NCBI GenBank assembly: GCA_965652415.1
Contig: CBFGVH010000045.1
Span: 1 to 26,342 of the forward strand
DNA from: BQJD01 sp965652415
Lineage (GTDB): Bacteria; Pseudomonadota; Gammaproteobacteria; Arenicellales; CAJQKF01
DNA length: 26,342 nt
Reading direction: 5' to 3'
Under the pieces are notes generated by a model. It had not been told where the DNA came from, searched no databases, and worked only from the letters and a program-made list of their open reading frames with translations. A program made the position numbers and the translations under genes. This document shows, in pieces, positions 17,671 through 26,234 of this stretch (positions within the stretch are counted from its first letter, which is position 1; the number at the start of each line of letters is the position of its first letter).

Positions 17671-17912
17671 CGGCGGCGCCACGGCCGCGCCGTCCGTGGC
17701 CCCGGCCCCCGCCTCGGCCCCGAATAAGACCAGCACAGTGATCGATAAACGATATTGATGGTGTTGAGATTCCGCCGCCGGGACCCATTGTTTAATATTC
17801 GCGGACCCAACTGATCGTCCACGCGCGGCGCCGGCAGCGCCGCGCAAAACGCGGTCCGTGCACGTCGGCGGTCGCGACGCGCGGCGGGCCCCAACAGTGC
17901 CCAGGAGGTTTC
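17671..17912. other. Intergenic region before the YeeE/YedE gene
   Basis: This 242-nt gap starts with a possible hairpin, GCCACGG and CCGTGGC around a 9-nt loop, just after cpoB. It then turns AT-rich: ATCG-ATAAA-CGAT (17741-17753) and TTTAATATTC (17791-17800) stand out from GC-rich surroundings and may hold a promoter or operator. No -35/-10 pair of good spacing could be fixed. AGGAGG at 17903-17908 serves the downstream ATG. Confidence 0.4.
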
Positions 17913-19049
17913 ATGGAACTCGCCCCGGTTCATCTCGTGTCCCTGCTTGGGTTCATCGCCGCGATGGTGTTCGGCGCCGTCGCCAACCGGACCCACTTCT
18001 GCATCATGGGCGCCGTCAGCGACTGGGTGAACATGGGTTCGATGGGCCGCTTTCGCGCCTGGATGCTGGCCATCGCCGTCGCCGTCATCCTGGGCCAGGC
18101 CATGTACCTCGGCGGCTGGGTGGATCTCACCCAGTCCATCTACCTGACCCCCAGCTTCGGCTGGCTGGGTTACATCCTTGGCGGCGTGATCTTCGGCATC
18201 GGCATGACCCTCGGCGGAGGTTGTGGGCAGCGCACGCTGGTGCGCGTGGGCGGCGGCAACCTCAAGTCGCTGGTGGTGCTGCTGGTGCTCGCCATCACGG
18301 CCTACATGACCTTGCGCGGGTTGCTGGCGCTACCCCGGATCAACTGGATCGACAGCGCCGCAGCCGACCTGTCCGCCGCCGGGTTCGCCACGCAGGGCAT
18401 GCCCGACATGATCGCTGCGTTGACGGGAATGGGTGAGAGCGCGGCCCGCGTCGCCCTGACCGTCGTCTTCGCCGGCGTGCTCTTGTGGTACGTGTTCAAG
18501 GACAAGGCGTTTCGCGGCAGCTTCGACAACATGCTGGCCGGCTTCACGGTGGGCATCGTCTGCGCATCGGCGTGGTATATCACCGGCGTGGTCGGATTCG
18601 ACGACTTCGAGCCGGTGCCGCTCGAGGGCTTTTCGTTCATCGCCCCGGTCGGAAACGCACTCAACTACGTGATGACCTATACCGGTTCGACGATCAACTT
18701 CGGCATCGCCATCGTCGGCGGCATGATCGCCGGTTCGTTCCTGTACGCCATCTTCTCCGGCAACTTCCGCATCGAAACGTTCAACGACCGCGGCGACATG
18801 GTCAACCACCTCGCATCCGGAGTGCTGATGGGATTCGGCGGCGTGCTGTCGCTCGGATGCACGATCGGCCAGGGCGTGACGGGTATCTCCACGCTGGCGC
18901 TCGGCTCGGTGTTCACGATCCTGTCAATCATCTTCGGCTGCGCGCTGACCCTGAAGGTGCAGTACTACATGATCGACGACAGTTTCTGGCGCTCGCTGAG
19001 GCTGTCGCTGGCCGACATGCACCTGATGCCGGCCGCACGCCAGGGCTGA
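17913..19049 (+). CDS. YeeE/YedE (TsuA-like) sulfur-compound permease
   Basis: 378 residues, about nine or more membrane helices, in the inner membrane. The family includes TsuA, a thiosulfate importer that passes substrate along conserved cysteines. Here Cys30 (NRTHFCIMGA), Cys104 (GMTLGGGCGQRTLVR) and Cys316 (GVLSLGCTIGQGVTG) fall in the matching glycine-rich motifs, so sulfur-compound transport is a reasonable inference. The long single-chain form contains both YeeE/YedE halves. AGGAGG with 4-nt spacing makes the ATG at 17913 secure. No TusA/YeeD partner or sulfur-oxidation gene is adjacent, and the substrate is not known. It occupies the place after cpoB where some relatives have queuosine genes. 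Confidence 0.85.
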   Translation: MELAPVHLVSLLGFIAAMVFGAVANRTHFCIMGAVSDWVNMGSMGRFRAWMLAIAVAVILGQAMYLGGWVDLTQSIYLTPSFGWLGYILGGVIFGIGMTLGGGCGQRTLVRVGGGNLKSLVVLLVLAITAYMTLRGLLALPRINWIDSAAADLSAAGFATQGMPDMIAALTGMGESAARVALTVVFAGVLLWYVFKDKAFRGSFDNMLAGFTVGIVCASAWYITGVVGFDDFEPVPLEGFSFIAPVGNALNYVMTYTGSTINFGIAIVGGMIAGSFLYAIFSGNFRIETFNDRGDMVNHLASGVLMGFGGVLSLGCTIGQGVTGISTLALGSVFTILSIIFGCALTLKVQYYMIDDSFWRSLRLSLADMHLMPAARQG

Positions 19050-19081
19050 CCCCGAAACCCCGACGAGGTGGGGGATGCAAA

Positions 19082-19110
19082 TTGACACCCCGAAACCCGG
19101 CCGCGATAAT
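19082..19110 (+). promoter_or_regulatory. Promoter for tRNA-Lys
   Basis: TTGACA (19082-19087) is a perfect -35, and GATAAT (19105-19110) a good -10 with ideal 17-nt spacing. The discriminator ACGCGGCC is GC-rich, as in stringently controlled stable-RNA promoters. About 50 nt of leader precedes the tRNA. Confidence 0.8.
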
Positions 19111-19164
19111 ACGCGGCCTTTCGCGGGCCGGCTCCCCGCCGCCCCCGATTCCTGCCGCGACCAT

Positions 19165-19240
19165 GGGCCGTTAGCTCAGTTGGTAGAGCATCTGACTTTT
19201 AATCAGGTGGTCGCAGGTTCGAATCCTGCACGGCCCACCA
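19165..19240 (+). tRNA. tRNA-Lys (anticodon TTT)
   Basis: 76 nt with encoded CCA. The acceptor stem is GGGCCGT/ACGGCCC, the D-arm GCTC...GAGC, the anticodon stem TCTGA/TCAGG around CTTTTAA (anticodon TTT), and the T-arm GCAGG-TTCGAAT-CCTGC. It reads AAA and AAG. No clear terminator follows. The next 194 nt, up to the convergent gene, hold nothing I can identify. Confidence 0.97.
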
Positions 19241-19434
19241 CGCCGCACGTCATGCTTCGTCTCTGCGAATAGTCTCTATCGGTCGTATTCTCAGGCGCCC
19301 CGAATCTCGAGCGGACGGTTTCGATTGGCTGCGCGTCCGCAGATTCGACGTTCAGTCGCAAGACCCGATTCTTGTCGGCGTCTCGCGTCATCCCGAGGCC
19401 CCGGTCGGTACGAACGCGGGTGATGGAAGGAATT

Positions 19435-20601
19435 TCAGTTTGCGACCGTCGACCCGCCTTGTTTCTGCGTTGCCACCTCGAACCGGTCCTGGAAAAGCCG
19501 CACCTCGACGTGGCCGTGACGTTCGCTCAGGTAGGTCGGAACGTCTGCCAGCGCCTCGCGGACGATGACACTGCGCCTACTGGCCCACTGTGTTTCGATG
19601 GTCGGTACCAGTGCAAGCTCGAGACGTGGCAGAAGGGCGTGGAAGAAGCGGGTCGGAGCGTGCGTCCAGGTGCCGAAGTGGGGAACCTTGAGCATGTTGA
19701 AGTCGAGGTCCGCGGAACGATGATCGGCGAGATAACCGCCCAGCGTGGTGCCGAGGTCGCTGGCGAACAGAACCCGGTTGTTGCCGGATTGAAGTTCGAG
19801 CAGGCTGGTGGCGTCGGCCAGGGTCGAAGTGCCGACTGGCGGCGAGAGGCCGTCGTGAGTGATGAATACGCGCAGCACGGCCTCGCCGGTGTCGACCAGG
19901 ACCTGACCGGTCTCCATCGGCCATACCGACGAAAGTCGCGACCAGTGGCGCACGCGCTTCATGATCATGCCGTAGTCGCAGCCCCACTCGCGCTCGGTGT
20001 TGCAGACTTCTTCGGACGGCGGGTTGAAACTGACCGAACCCACTTCGATGCCGCTTTCGAGCAGGACGGAAAGGCCGCCCGCCTTGCTGTCCTTGGCGTT
20101 AGTGACGACGACTCGCTCAAGACGGCGAATGCCCTTGTTCTCGAGGAAGGGGAACAGGTACTGGTGCGCGGTCGCTTCCCAGCCCGTGTCGATCAGGATG
20201 TTCCGACCGTTGGCGAACTCCAACAGGTGGGCATCGCCGAGCATCCCGGGCGCCGAGATGTTGATCATGGTCCACGTGACTGTTGGTCGCTCTGGGATGA
20301 CGCGATCGATCACTATCGCCGCGAGCGCCGCAAGTATCCCGATGACGACGGCGATTGCCGTTCCTTTGGCCAGTGCCGGCTGGTTGGCAATCCAGCGCGC
20401 AACGCGTTGCAGAAGTTTCCCGATGCGAGCGTGCACGAGCACGGCAAGCGATCGAATGGGGCTCCATCCGCGGCGGGCGAGGTCCGCAACTCCCCGCCAC
20501 ACGGGAGTGTCAAGGAGCCTGCCCGCGAGGGCGGTCAGGCTTCGCACCACCGAGAAGAGCAGTCGGCTGGCGCGCCGGGCGACGTCTCGCGGGTCGATCA
20601 T
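19435..20601 (-). CDS. Membrane-anchored metallo-beta-lactamase-fold protein, ComEC-like, with lost metal site
   Basis: 388 residues. A basic N-terminal region (about 1-78) leads to one membrane helix at about 80-98, followed by a domain resembling the metallo-beta-lactamase part of ComEC/Rec2: MINISAPGMLGDAHLLEF, GRNILIDTGW, LFASDLGTTLGGYL and LKVPHFGTWTH. In active members the first motif is HxHxDH; here it is N168-A-K170-D-S172-K173, so all usual ligands are replaced, and the later HH pair is His308-Phe309. It is therefore probably not a metal-dependent nuclease. The Cys pair in EVCNTEREWGC could form a disulfide if the domain is periplasmic. It is downstream of the C25 peptidase gene on the same strand. 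Function unknown. Confidence 0.7.
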   Translation of the reverse strand: MIDPRDVARRASRLLFSVVRSLTALAGRLLDTPVWRGVADLARRGWSPIRSLAVLVHARIGKLLQRVARWIANQPALAKGTAIAVVIGILAALAAIVIDRVIPERPTVTWTMINISAPGMLGDAHLLEFANGRNILIDTGWEATAHQYLFPFLENKGIRRLERVVVTNAKDSKAGGLSVLLESGIEVGSVSFNPPSEEVCNTEREWGCDYGMIMKRVRHWSRLSSVWPMETGQVLVDTGEAVLRVFITHDGLSPPVGTSTLADATSLLELQSGNNRVLFASDLGTTLGGYLADHRSADLDFNMLKVPHFGTWTHAPTRFFHALLPRLELALVPTIETQWASRRSVIVREALADVPTYLSERHGHVEVRLFQDRFEVATQKQGGSTVAN

Positions 20602-20795
20602 CGGGGTTCGGGAAAACGGTGTTACTGCTTCTTTCGAGGACGGGTTTCGGGAGCCGACGACGCTTGTGTCCGTGTTCGTTCACGTACCGTCGTGTGGCAG
20701 CGGTATGTACGTGCCGTACGCCTCGCGAGACCTTGTCGCGTCGCGTAAGGATACGGTGCCGAGCGCTTTCGGTCGAGAGGGGAGCCAGGGTCGCA

Positions 20796-20841
20796 CCGTG
20801 TTCCCACGACCTTGCCGGAGTGCAAGGTCGTGGGAACACGG
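20796..20841. repeat. Perfect 20-bp inverted repeat (REP-like or terminator hairpin)
   Basis: The left arm (20796-20815, beginning CCGTGTTCCCACG) and right arm (20822-20841) are exact reverse complements of 20 bases around the 6-nt loop CGGAGT. It begins 8 nt beyond the stop codon of the C25 peptidase. No T-run follows on either strand. The length and perfection suggest a dispersed repetitive extragenic palindrome or a strong 3'-end hairpin. Only one copy is in this window. Confidence 0.85.
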
Positions 20842-20849
20842 CCAGTCAA

Positions 20850-23800
20850 TCAACGGTTGCCGACGATCAGGGTTGGATCGCCGAGCAGCGTCCAGCTCCC
20901 GGAGGCGGCGCCCGCTTTGCCGTGGCGCATCTTGCGGATGGCTTCGCCCAGCGTGTCGCCGTCGACGAGCTGCCGGTTGAGCACCTCGGCGGCGACGGCC
21001 TCGTTGTTGATGAAGGAGGACAGGGTGGCGGCGCCGTGGACCGCGACCGCGCCGTTGGCGGCCGTCTCGACGCGATTGCCGCCGGCGTCCAGGCGGTAGC
21101 CGTTCAGCAGGCGGTTGGCCAGTGTGTCGGCGTAGGGCGAGACGAAGTAGCTGGTGTAGCAGGTGAGGGTGGTGACCAGGGTTGGCCGGCCCTCGTTGTC
21201 CATCCGCGCGACGTGATGCGGGTGCAGCAGGCCCTGGAAGGTCCAGCTGGTGGGCGAGCCGTGACCGACGAAGCCGGTGATCGTGGGCCCGCCGGCGATG
21301 GCGTCGAGGAGCGCCGTGCGTGCGCTCTCGGCGATGCTCCTGCCCGCCAGCGCCGTGACCTCGTCGAAATAGACCCGCGAGATGTTCTCGGCCGGCCAGG
21401 GTTCGACGGTGCCGCCGGCGCCGGGGGATACCAGGCGCTCGATCATGCGCTCGGCCTGGCCGGCGAAGGACGGCAGGGCCGGGTCCTTGCTGTCGGCCAC
21501 CCACAGCGCGCTATTGCGGTGGGCCGGTCCGCCGGGAAAGGCTTCGAAGTCCAGCGTCTTGCGCACGACGGCGGCGAGGTCGTCGACGGTTCGCACCGGC
21601 CAACGGCCAACGGCCTTGTCGCCGCGGCCGTCGCCGTCGAGGTCGACCAGCCGGTCGTCGAGGGGCGCATGGGTGACCTGGCCGGAGCGGCCGTACACCG
21701 TCGGGATGAAGCTCAGGCTGCCGAGCCCGAGGCGGTCCCGGTAGTCGTAGCTGTCGCCGCCGACCAGCAGGACGTGGCTGTAGGAGGTCGCCGCGGCGGC
21801 ATCCGCGAGGAACGCGGTCAGCGCGCCGGGCAGGGGCATGCCGCCGCCGTAGGCGTCCTGGATATCGGCAATGGAGACCACCGTCTCTCGCCAGCCCTGC
21901 GAACGCCTGTGTTCGACGTAATCGTTGAGCGGATGGGGTTCCGATTCATTCGCCGGCAGAAAGGCGGGATGCGCGATGACAAGCAGGTCGGGATCGCCGG
22001 GAAGCAGGGATCGCGTCGTTCCGGTGCCGACGACATCGGGCGACAGCACGGCGTCCTCGACGGAGATCCAGTACTCGGTGCCTTGTCCGGACTCCTCGAT
22101 GGCGGCCACGCTGGCGCGCCATCCACGGGTTGACGCTCTTGCGCTGCGGCCCTGCTCGGGTCGAATTGTGACCGGCAGCCGGGTCAGCCGGCCGTCCGCC
22201 CGGTGCGCGTACGCTACGACCCTGCGGGTGGAGAACCCGCCGGCGGACAGTTCTCTCGCACCGGCCGCGTCATGCACGTGAACCCGGCCGTCGCGCGCCG
22301 CGAGGCGGTGTGGGTACCACAGTGACACGCGGTCGACGAACACCATGTCGAACGGCGCGGCCGTGCCGCCGGGTAGGGACACCTCGACCCGGTTGCCGCC
22401 GGGCACCAGCAGGCCCGCGGGCACCTCGGCGGTGATCCGGCGCGCTTTGGCGCCGTCGAACTCGGCCTCGGCGATGGTTTCCCCGTTCAGGGAGAGGGAG
22501 ACTCGGTGATCGGGCGCGGCGTCGCCAAAGTCGGTCAGGCCGCCGACGGTGACTTCGATGCGCCCGGCGGTATCGGCGACGAGGTCGTCGCCGACGGCGA
22601 CATCGACGCTCCATGCCGTCGGACCCCAGGGATGGCGGAGCAGTGCGGCATACCAGGGATCGGGCAGCGGATTGACGAAGTGATAGTCGTTGTCCTTGTC
22701 GATGTCGATCCGGCGCAGGGCCACATCGACGCCCTCGGCCGCCGTTCGCGCAGCGTCGTCGTGAACACGAACCCGGTCGGCATCGAGCGCGATCCGGTAG
22801 ATGTATTCCTCGACGTACAGGGCGTCGGGCAGTTGCGGCCGTTCTCCCCAGAACTCCAGGTAACCGCCGGGGCCGAATCCGTCGCCGTCGCTGTGCACGT
22901 ACCGGGCCACCGGCTCGCCCTTGAGGGTCACGGCGATGGTTTCGGCGCTCGCGCCGTCGAGGTCGAATCCGGCGGCCGTTAGCTGTTCGTAGGTGAGGCG
23001 CTGCATGCCCGGGTTCGTGACGGCGACGTCGAGGTGGCCGGTGGCTATGTCGACCGTCGCAGCGAGGGACTTGCGCCAGCCTCGTTTGCCCGGCCGATAG
23101 CCGAGTGCCGTCATGCGCCGATCGACGCCGGCGCGGATATCCCGCCAGGGGATCGGTGCCGGTCGGCTGCTCTCGCCGTAGACCACGCCGATCTCGAACG
23201 GGCCGTACATCTCGCCGTCGCCGAAGGTCTCGATGGTGGACAGTGCGATCGCGTCGACCGCGGCGGCATCGAGTCCGGCGAGCGAAACGTTGGCGCGGTA
23301 GCGTTGCACGGAAACCGCGTCCCGTGAATTCGACAGGATCGGGCGGTCGGTCAATGGCAGCCACTCGCCGGCCGCCTGTGCCCACAGGTTGAAACCCGCG
23401 TTGAAGGTCTCGGACATCGTCGTCCACTCGACCCTGAGGCGGCCTCCTGCCAGGCGCGACTCGAAGTGGCCGAGGGTCACCGGGACGGTGTCGATGCTGA
23501 CCAGGATGTCCTCGACCTCGCCGTCGGAAGCCTGGCCGAGCTCTGCGGGTGAGGCGGCGAACGAGCTGTCGGTGGTCAGGCGAAAGCGGAACTGGAACTG
23601 GCCGGTGTTGTCGCGCTCGGCCTCCGGAATGGTCCAGCTCACTGAGAACGATTGCTCGACCGTGCCGGCGGGAACGAGGACGCAACTGCGCTCGCCGTCG
23701 TCGGTGCCGCTCGCCGTATCGGGGTCGGCGGTCGTGGTCGACGTGTTGGGCGTGTTGTCGAACGCGCCGTCCTGGTCGATATCCATCCACGCGCACAACA

Positions 23801-25967
23801 GCGCGTCGTCGCTGGTGTCATTGGTGGCGAACACGGTCGCGGTGTACACGGTGTCGTCGCCGTCGCCGTCCGCTGACGAGGACGCGGGAAGCGAAACGCC
23901 GTCCTCGTCGTCCAGCGCACCGGCTGTGAAGGCATCGTCGCCGTCGGACTCGACAGTAGGCTGGCCGTCGGACTCCGAGTCGACCTCGAAGCCGATGCGC
24001 ACGTCGCGGTGGGAGTCTATGAGATGTCGCGGACCGCCGCTGGCGAGGGTGGTGCCGTAGCTGTCTGGGGCGTCGCCGAAGTCGATGCCCGGCTCGGTGA
24101 TGAAGAACGCCTGCGTGCCGCCGCTGGTGTCTTGCAGGTGAATATCGATGCCAGTCACGCCCGCGATCGGCGCGTCGGCCTGGAAATCGGTGAACGTCGC
24201 CCAGTGCTTGCCGTTGGCTCCGTTGCCGCCATAGTCGTTGAACGCATAGAACGGCGTCGTGATGCTGGTTCCGCCGGCGAGATGCAGGGTTATCGACGGG
24301 TTGTCGTCGTTGAGCGGCCGGATATCGTCGACGAACATGATCGCGGTGAACACGACTTCGCGATCGAACGCGTAACTGATCAATCCACCGAGCGGGCTGT
24401 CGTTCGGGTCGTTCACATCGCCGTCCTCGGAGATGATCAGCAGGTTGCCGAGCGGTGTGCAGTTCTCGCCGGGTCCCCCGATCACGCCGTAGTCTCCGAA
24501 GATCGTCGGGTCCCCCGGACCGCACGACTCGCCGACGCTGACCAGCGGGTTGGGCGAGCCGAGGTCGCCGTCATCGCCGGTCGGGTTGAGCGAGTCGAAG
24601 AGCATGATCGGGCCGTGCGTGGTTTCGCTCAGCGTGATGGTGATGCCGTCGTCGGCGTACGGCTGGTTGTTCTCGTCGAAGACCTGCGACGAGCCCGTGT
24701 TGCCGTTGTGAAGCGGTGTGCCGCCGACCAGTTCGTCGGTCTCGAAGTCCAGCTTCACCGGCATCGGGTAGACGCGGACGTTGTCGATGACGAATGCCTC
24801 GCCGGGCTCGGCGAGCGACGTGGACTCGCCGGCCACGCCGAAGCGGACCCCGGTGGTCGCCGACAGGTCCTCGGCCGGGATCTCGACGACGTGGTTGCTG
24901 CGCGGCAGCCGGTCGCGCAGCAGCGCCGTGGCATTGAACTGGCGCACCTGCGTCCAGGGGTCCGCCGGAGAGGCGCGGGTGTGGATCTCGATCTCGTCCT
25001 CGTCCTCGTACTGGCTGAGGTCGCCGGCGACGTCGATGTCGAACATGATGATGGCGTTGGCGTGACCGGTGAGGTTCACGGTCCGTGACACGTACGAGGG
25101 TTGGGTGTCGCCGTCGCCGTGCAGGTGCAGGCGCCCGCCGGACGTGAAAAGGTTGCCGGACGTCGGAAGGCCGTCGTCGTCGTTCTCCGTCCAGTCGTCT
25201 ATCCAGCCATCCCCGCCGGAGAAGCTGTCGCCGTCGAACCAGTCCCAGGCCACCGACCCTGCCGCGGGCGCGGCCGGCTCGACGCGGCCGAAGATCCGGA
25301 CGCTGTCGACCAGGAAGTACTCGCCGTCGACATTGGTGTCGCCGGTGATCTGGAACCGGATCCGCATGTTCGCGGAAAGGTGTGCAGTGATGTCGAGCCG
25401 CTCGACAGACCGGACGTCGTTCTCGTAGACCGCCAGCGGCGTCCAGCTCGACCCGCCGTCGGCGGACACGGACACCGTCATTGCGTCATTGGCCCCGAGG
25501 TTGCGGCTGGTGTCGACGAAGAAGCGCAGGGTGGCGCCGGCGATGGTCGGATCGGAGAGATCGACTTCCCGGTAGACGTACGGGTTGTTGCCGTTGGCAC
25601 CGTGCAGCCGCAACTCCCGCGTTTCGTCGTGGATGCAGATTCGGTCGCCGGACCCGGCGCCGTCCACGGCGTCGCAGGTCGGTCCCGGGTCGGGGTTGGC
25701 CGGGTTCGATTCAGTCCAGTCGCCGTTCCAGCCGTGCCCGCCGGCATAGTGTCCGAAGTCGAGATTGTCGACCGCGAACGCCGCCGAGGCGGCGGGGCTT
25801 GCCAGTATCATCATCACTGCCAGCAGAGTGATGCCGGCATGCTTGACGGTTTCCGCAAGCTTGCGGGCGCCGTCTTCGTCCGGCGAGTACAGCGGCGGGC
25901 AGGGTGCGGTTGTCGTGCAGTGGTCCATGTACGAAATCCCGTTCATGAGTGAAGTCCAGTAGTCCAT
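20850..25967 (-). CDS. Large secreted gingipain-like (C25 family) cysteine peptidase with GEVED domain
   Basis: About 1,705 residues. A hydrophobic segment ending SPAASA (near residue 60) is a signal peptide with a long N-terminal region. Two beta-sandwich-like regions follow (about 63-215 and 235-400), then a region at about 400-620, and a GEVED domain (about 625-822, DFGDAPDSYGT to DGEVEDILV). WTTMSETFNAGFNLW near 846 is a segment common in large bacterial surface proteins. The C25 domain (about 1325-1690) has His1569 (GFVGHGSPTSW) and Cys1603 (LTCYTSYF), 34 residues apart, close to the gingipain dyad spacing. It should be an exported cysteine endopeptidase. The protein is very Asp-rich. 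No C-terminal sorting signal is visible. Start uncertain: TTG 25973 or ATG 25967, 25946 or 25928, none with a good ribosome-binding site. Confidence 0.82.
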   Translation of the reverse strand: MDYWTSLMNGISYMDHCTTTAPCPPLYSPDEDGARKLAETVKHAGITLLAVMMILASPAASAAFAVDNLDFGHYAGGHGWNGDWTESNPANPDPGPTCDAVDGAGSGDRICIHDETRELRLHGANGNNPYVYREVDLSDPTIAGATLRFFVDTSRNLGANDAMTVSVSADGGSSWTPLAVYENDVRSVERLDITAHLSANMRIRFQITGDTNVDGEYFLVDSVRIFGRVEPAAPAAGSVAWDWFDGDSFSGGDGWIDDWTENDDDGLPTSGNLFTSGGRLHLHGDGDTQPSYVSRTVNLTGHANAIIMFDIDVAGDLSQYEDEDEIEIHTRASPADPWTQVRQFNATALLRDRLPRSNHVVEIPAEDLSATTGVRFGVAGESTSLAEPGEAFVIDNVRVYPMPVKLDFETDELVGGTPLHNGNTGSSQVFDENNQPYADDGITITLSETTHGPIMLFDSLNPTGDDGDLGSPNPLVSVGESCGPGDPTIFGDYGVIGGPGENCTPLGNLLIISEDGDVNDPNDSPLGGLISYAFDREVVFTAIMFVDDIRPLNDDNPSITLHLAGGTSITTPFYAFNDYGGNGANGKHWATFTDFQADAPIAGVTGIDIHLQDTSGGTQAFFITEPGIDFGDAPDSYGTTLASGGPRHLIDSHRDVRIGFEVDSESDGQPTVESDGDDAFTAGALDDEDGVSLPASSSADGDGDDTVYTATVFATNDTSDDALLCAWMDIDQDGAFDNTPNTSTTTADPDTASGTDDGERSCVLVPAGTVEQSFSVSWTIPEAERDNTGQFQFRFRLTTDSSFAASPAELGQASDGEVEDILVSIDTVPVTLGHFESRLAGGRLRVEWTTMSETFNAGFNLWAQAAGEWLPLTDRPILSNSRDAVSVQRYRANVSLAGLDAAAVDAIALSTIETFGDGEMYGPFEIGVVYGESSRPAPIPWRDIRAGVDRRMTALGYRPGKRGWRKSLAATVDIATGHLDVAVTNPGMQRLTYEQLTAAGFDLDGASAETIAVTLKGEPVARYVHSDGDGFGPGGYLEFWGERPQLPDALYVEEYIYRIALDADRVRVHDDAARTAAEGVDVALRRIDIDKDNDYHFVNPLPDPWYAALLRHPWGPTAWSVDVAVGDDLVADTAGRIEVTVGGLTDFGDAAPDHRVSLSLNGETIAEAEFDGAKARRITAEVPAGLLVPGGNRVEVSLPGGTAAPFDMVFVDRVSLWYPHRLAARDGRVHVHDAAGARELSAGGFSTRRVVAYAHRADGRLTRLPVTIRPEQGRSARASTRGWRASVAAIEESGQGTEYWISVEDAVLSPDVVGTGTTRSLLPGDPDLLVIAHPAFLPANESEPHPLNDYVEHRRSQGWRETVVSIADIQDAYGGGMPLPGALTAFLADAAAATSYSHVLLVGGDSYDYRDRLGLGSLSFIPTVYGRSGQVTHAPLDDRLVDLDGDGRGDKAVGRWPVRTVDDLAAVVRKTLDFEAFPGGPAHRNSALWVADSKDPALPSFAGQAERMIERLVSPGAGGTVEPWPAENISRVYFDEVTALAGRSIAESARTALLDAIAGGPTITGFVGHGSPTSWTFQGLLHPHHVARMDNEGRPTLVTTLTCYTSYFVSPYADTLANRLLNGYRLDAGGNRVETAANGAVAVHGAATLSSFINNEAVAAEVLNRQLVDGDTLGEAIRKMRHGKAGAASGSWTLLGDPTLIVGNR

Positions 25968-26043
25968 GAGCAACGCTGCCGGTTCTGTCCGTCGCGGGCA
26001 AAGGGGGGTTCGCCACGCGATGGCGAGCGGCGGCGTGGTTCGG

Positions 26044-26217
26044 CTAGAGTCGTTGCGTCGGTGAGACGATTCCGGCGAGAGGGGCGCCGGTGGGCGACCG
26101 ACGAGAGCCGTCGCGATGGCGAACGACTCGCGGAAGTCGACGCGAAATTCCGGGTCGGACGACGCACCCTGCCCGCGGGGCTATGACCGGTGAGTGAAGC
26201 GCGAGATGGATGTTCAT
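26044..26217 (-). CDS. Possible 57-codon leader ORF upstream of the C25 peptidase
   Basis: An ATG at 26217 follows AGGAGGT (26232-26226) at 8-nt spacing, the best ribosome-binding site in this part of the window. The 57-residue product (start MNIHLALHSPVIAPRAG) is Arg-rich after residue 20 and unlike known proteins. It ends 76 nt before the first ATG of the peptidase and is in another frame. The peptidase frame is itself open up to about 26190 without a start codon. It may be a leader peptide, a remnant, or the true N-terminus with a frameshift. Confidence 0.25.
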   Translation of the reverse strand: MNIHLALHSPVIAPRAGCVVRPGISRRLPRVVRHRDGSRRSPTGAPLAGIVSPTQRL

Positions 26218-26234
26218 CCCCAAAGACCTCCTGT

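Noticed and set aside
19050..19081. CCCC...GGGG hairpin after the YeeE/YedE gene as a terminator.
   Set aside because: The stem is 4 bp, has no T-run, and runs straight into the tRNA-Lys promoter.
20748..20776. A possible minus-strand promoter (TCGACC, 17 nt, TATCCT) for the MBL-fold gene.
   Set aside because: Both boxes are weak matches, and without start-site data this cannot be separated from chance.
22270..23796. Long open frames on other strands or frames inside the peptidase gene, also 24009-25088 and 20355-22133 on the plus strand.
   Set aside because: They are Arg- or Val/Gly-rich antisense and out-of-frame readings of a high-GC gene with clear domains in the main frame.
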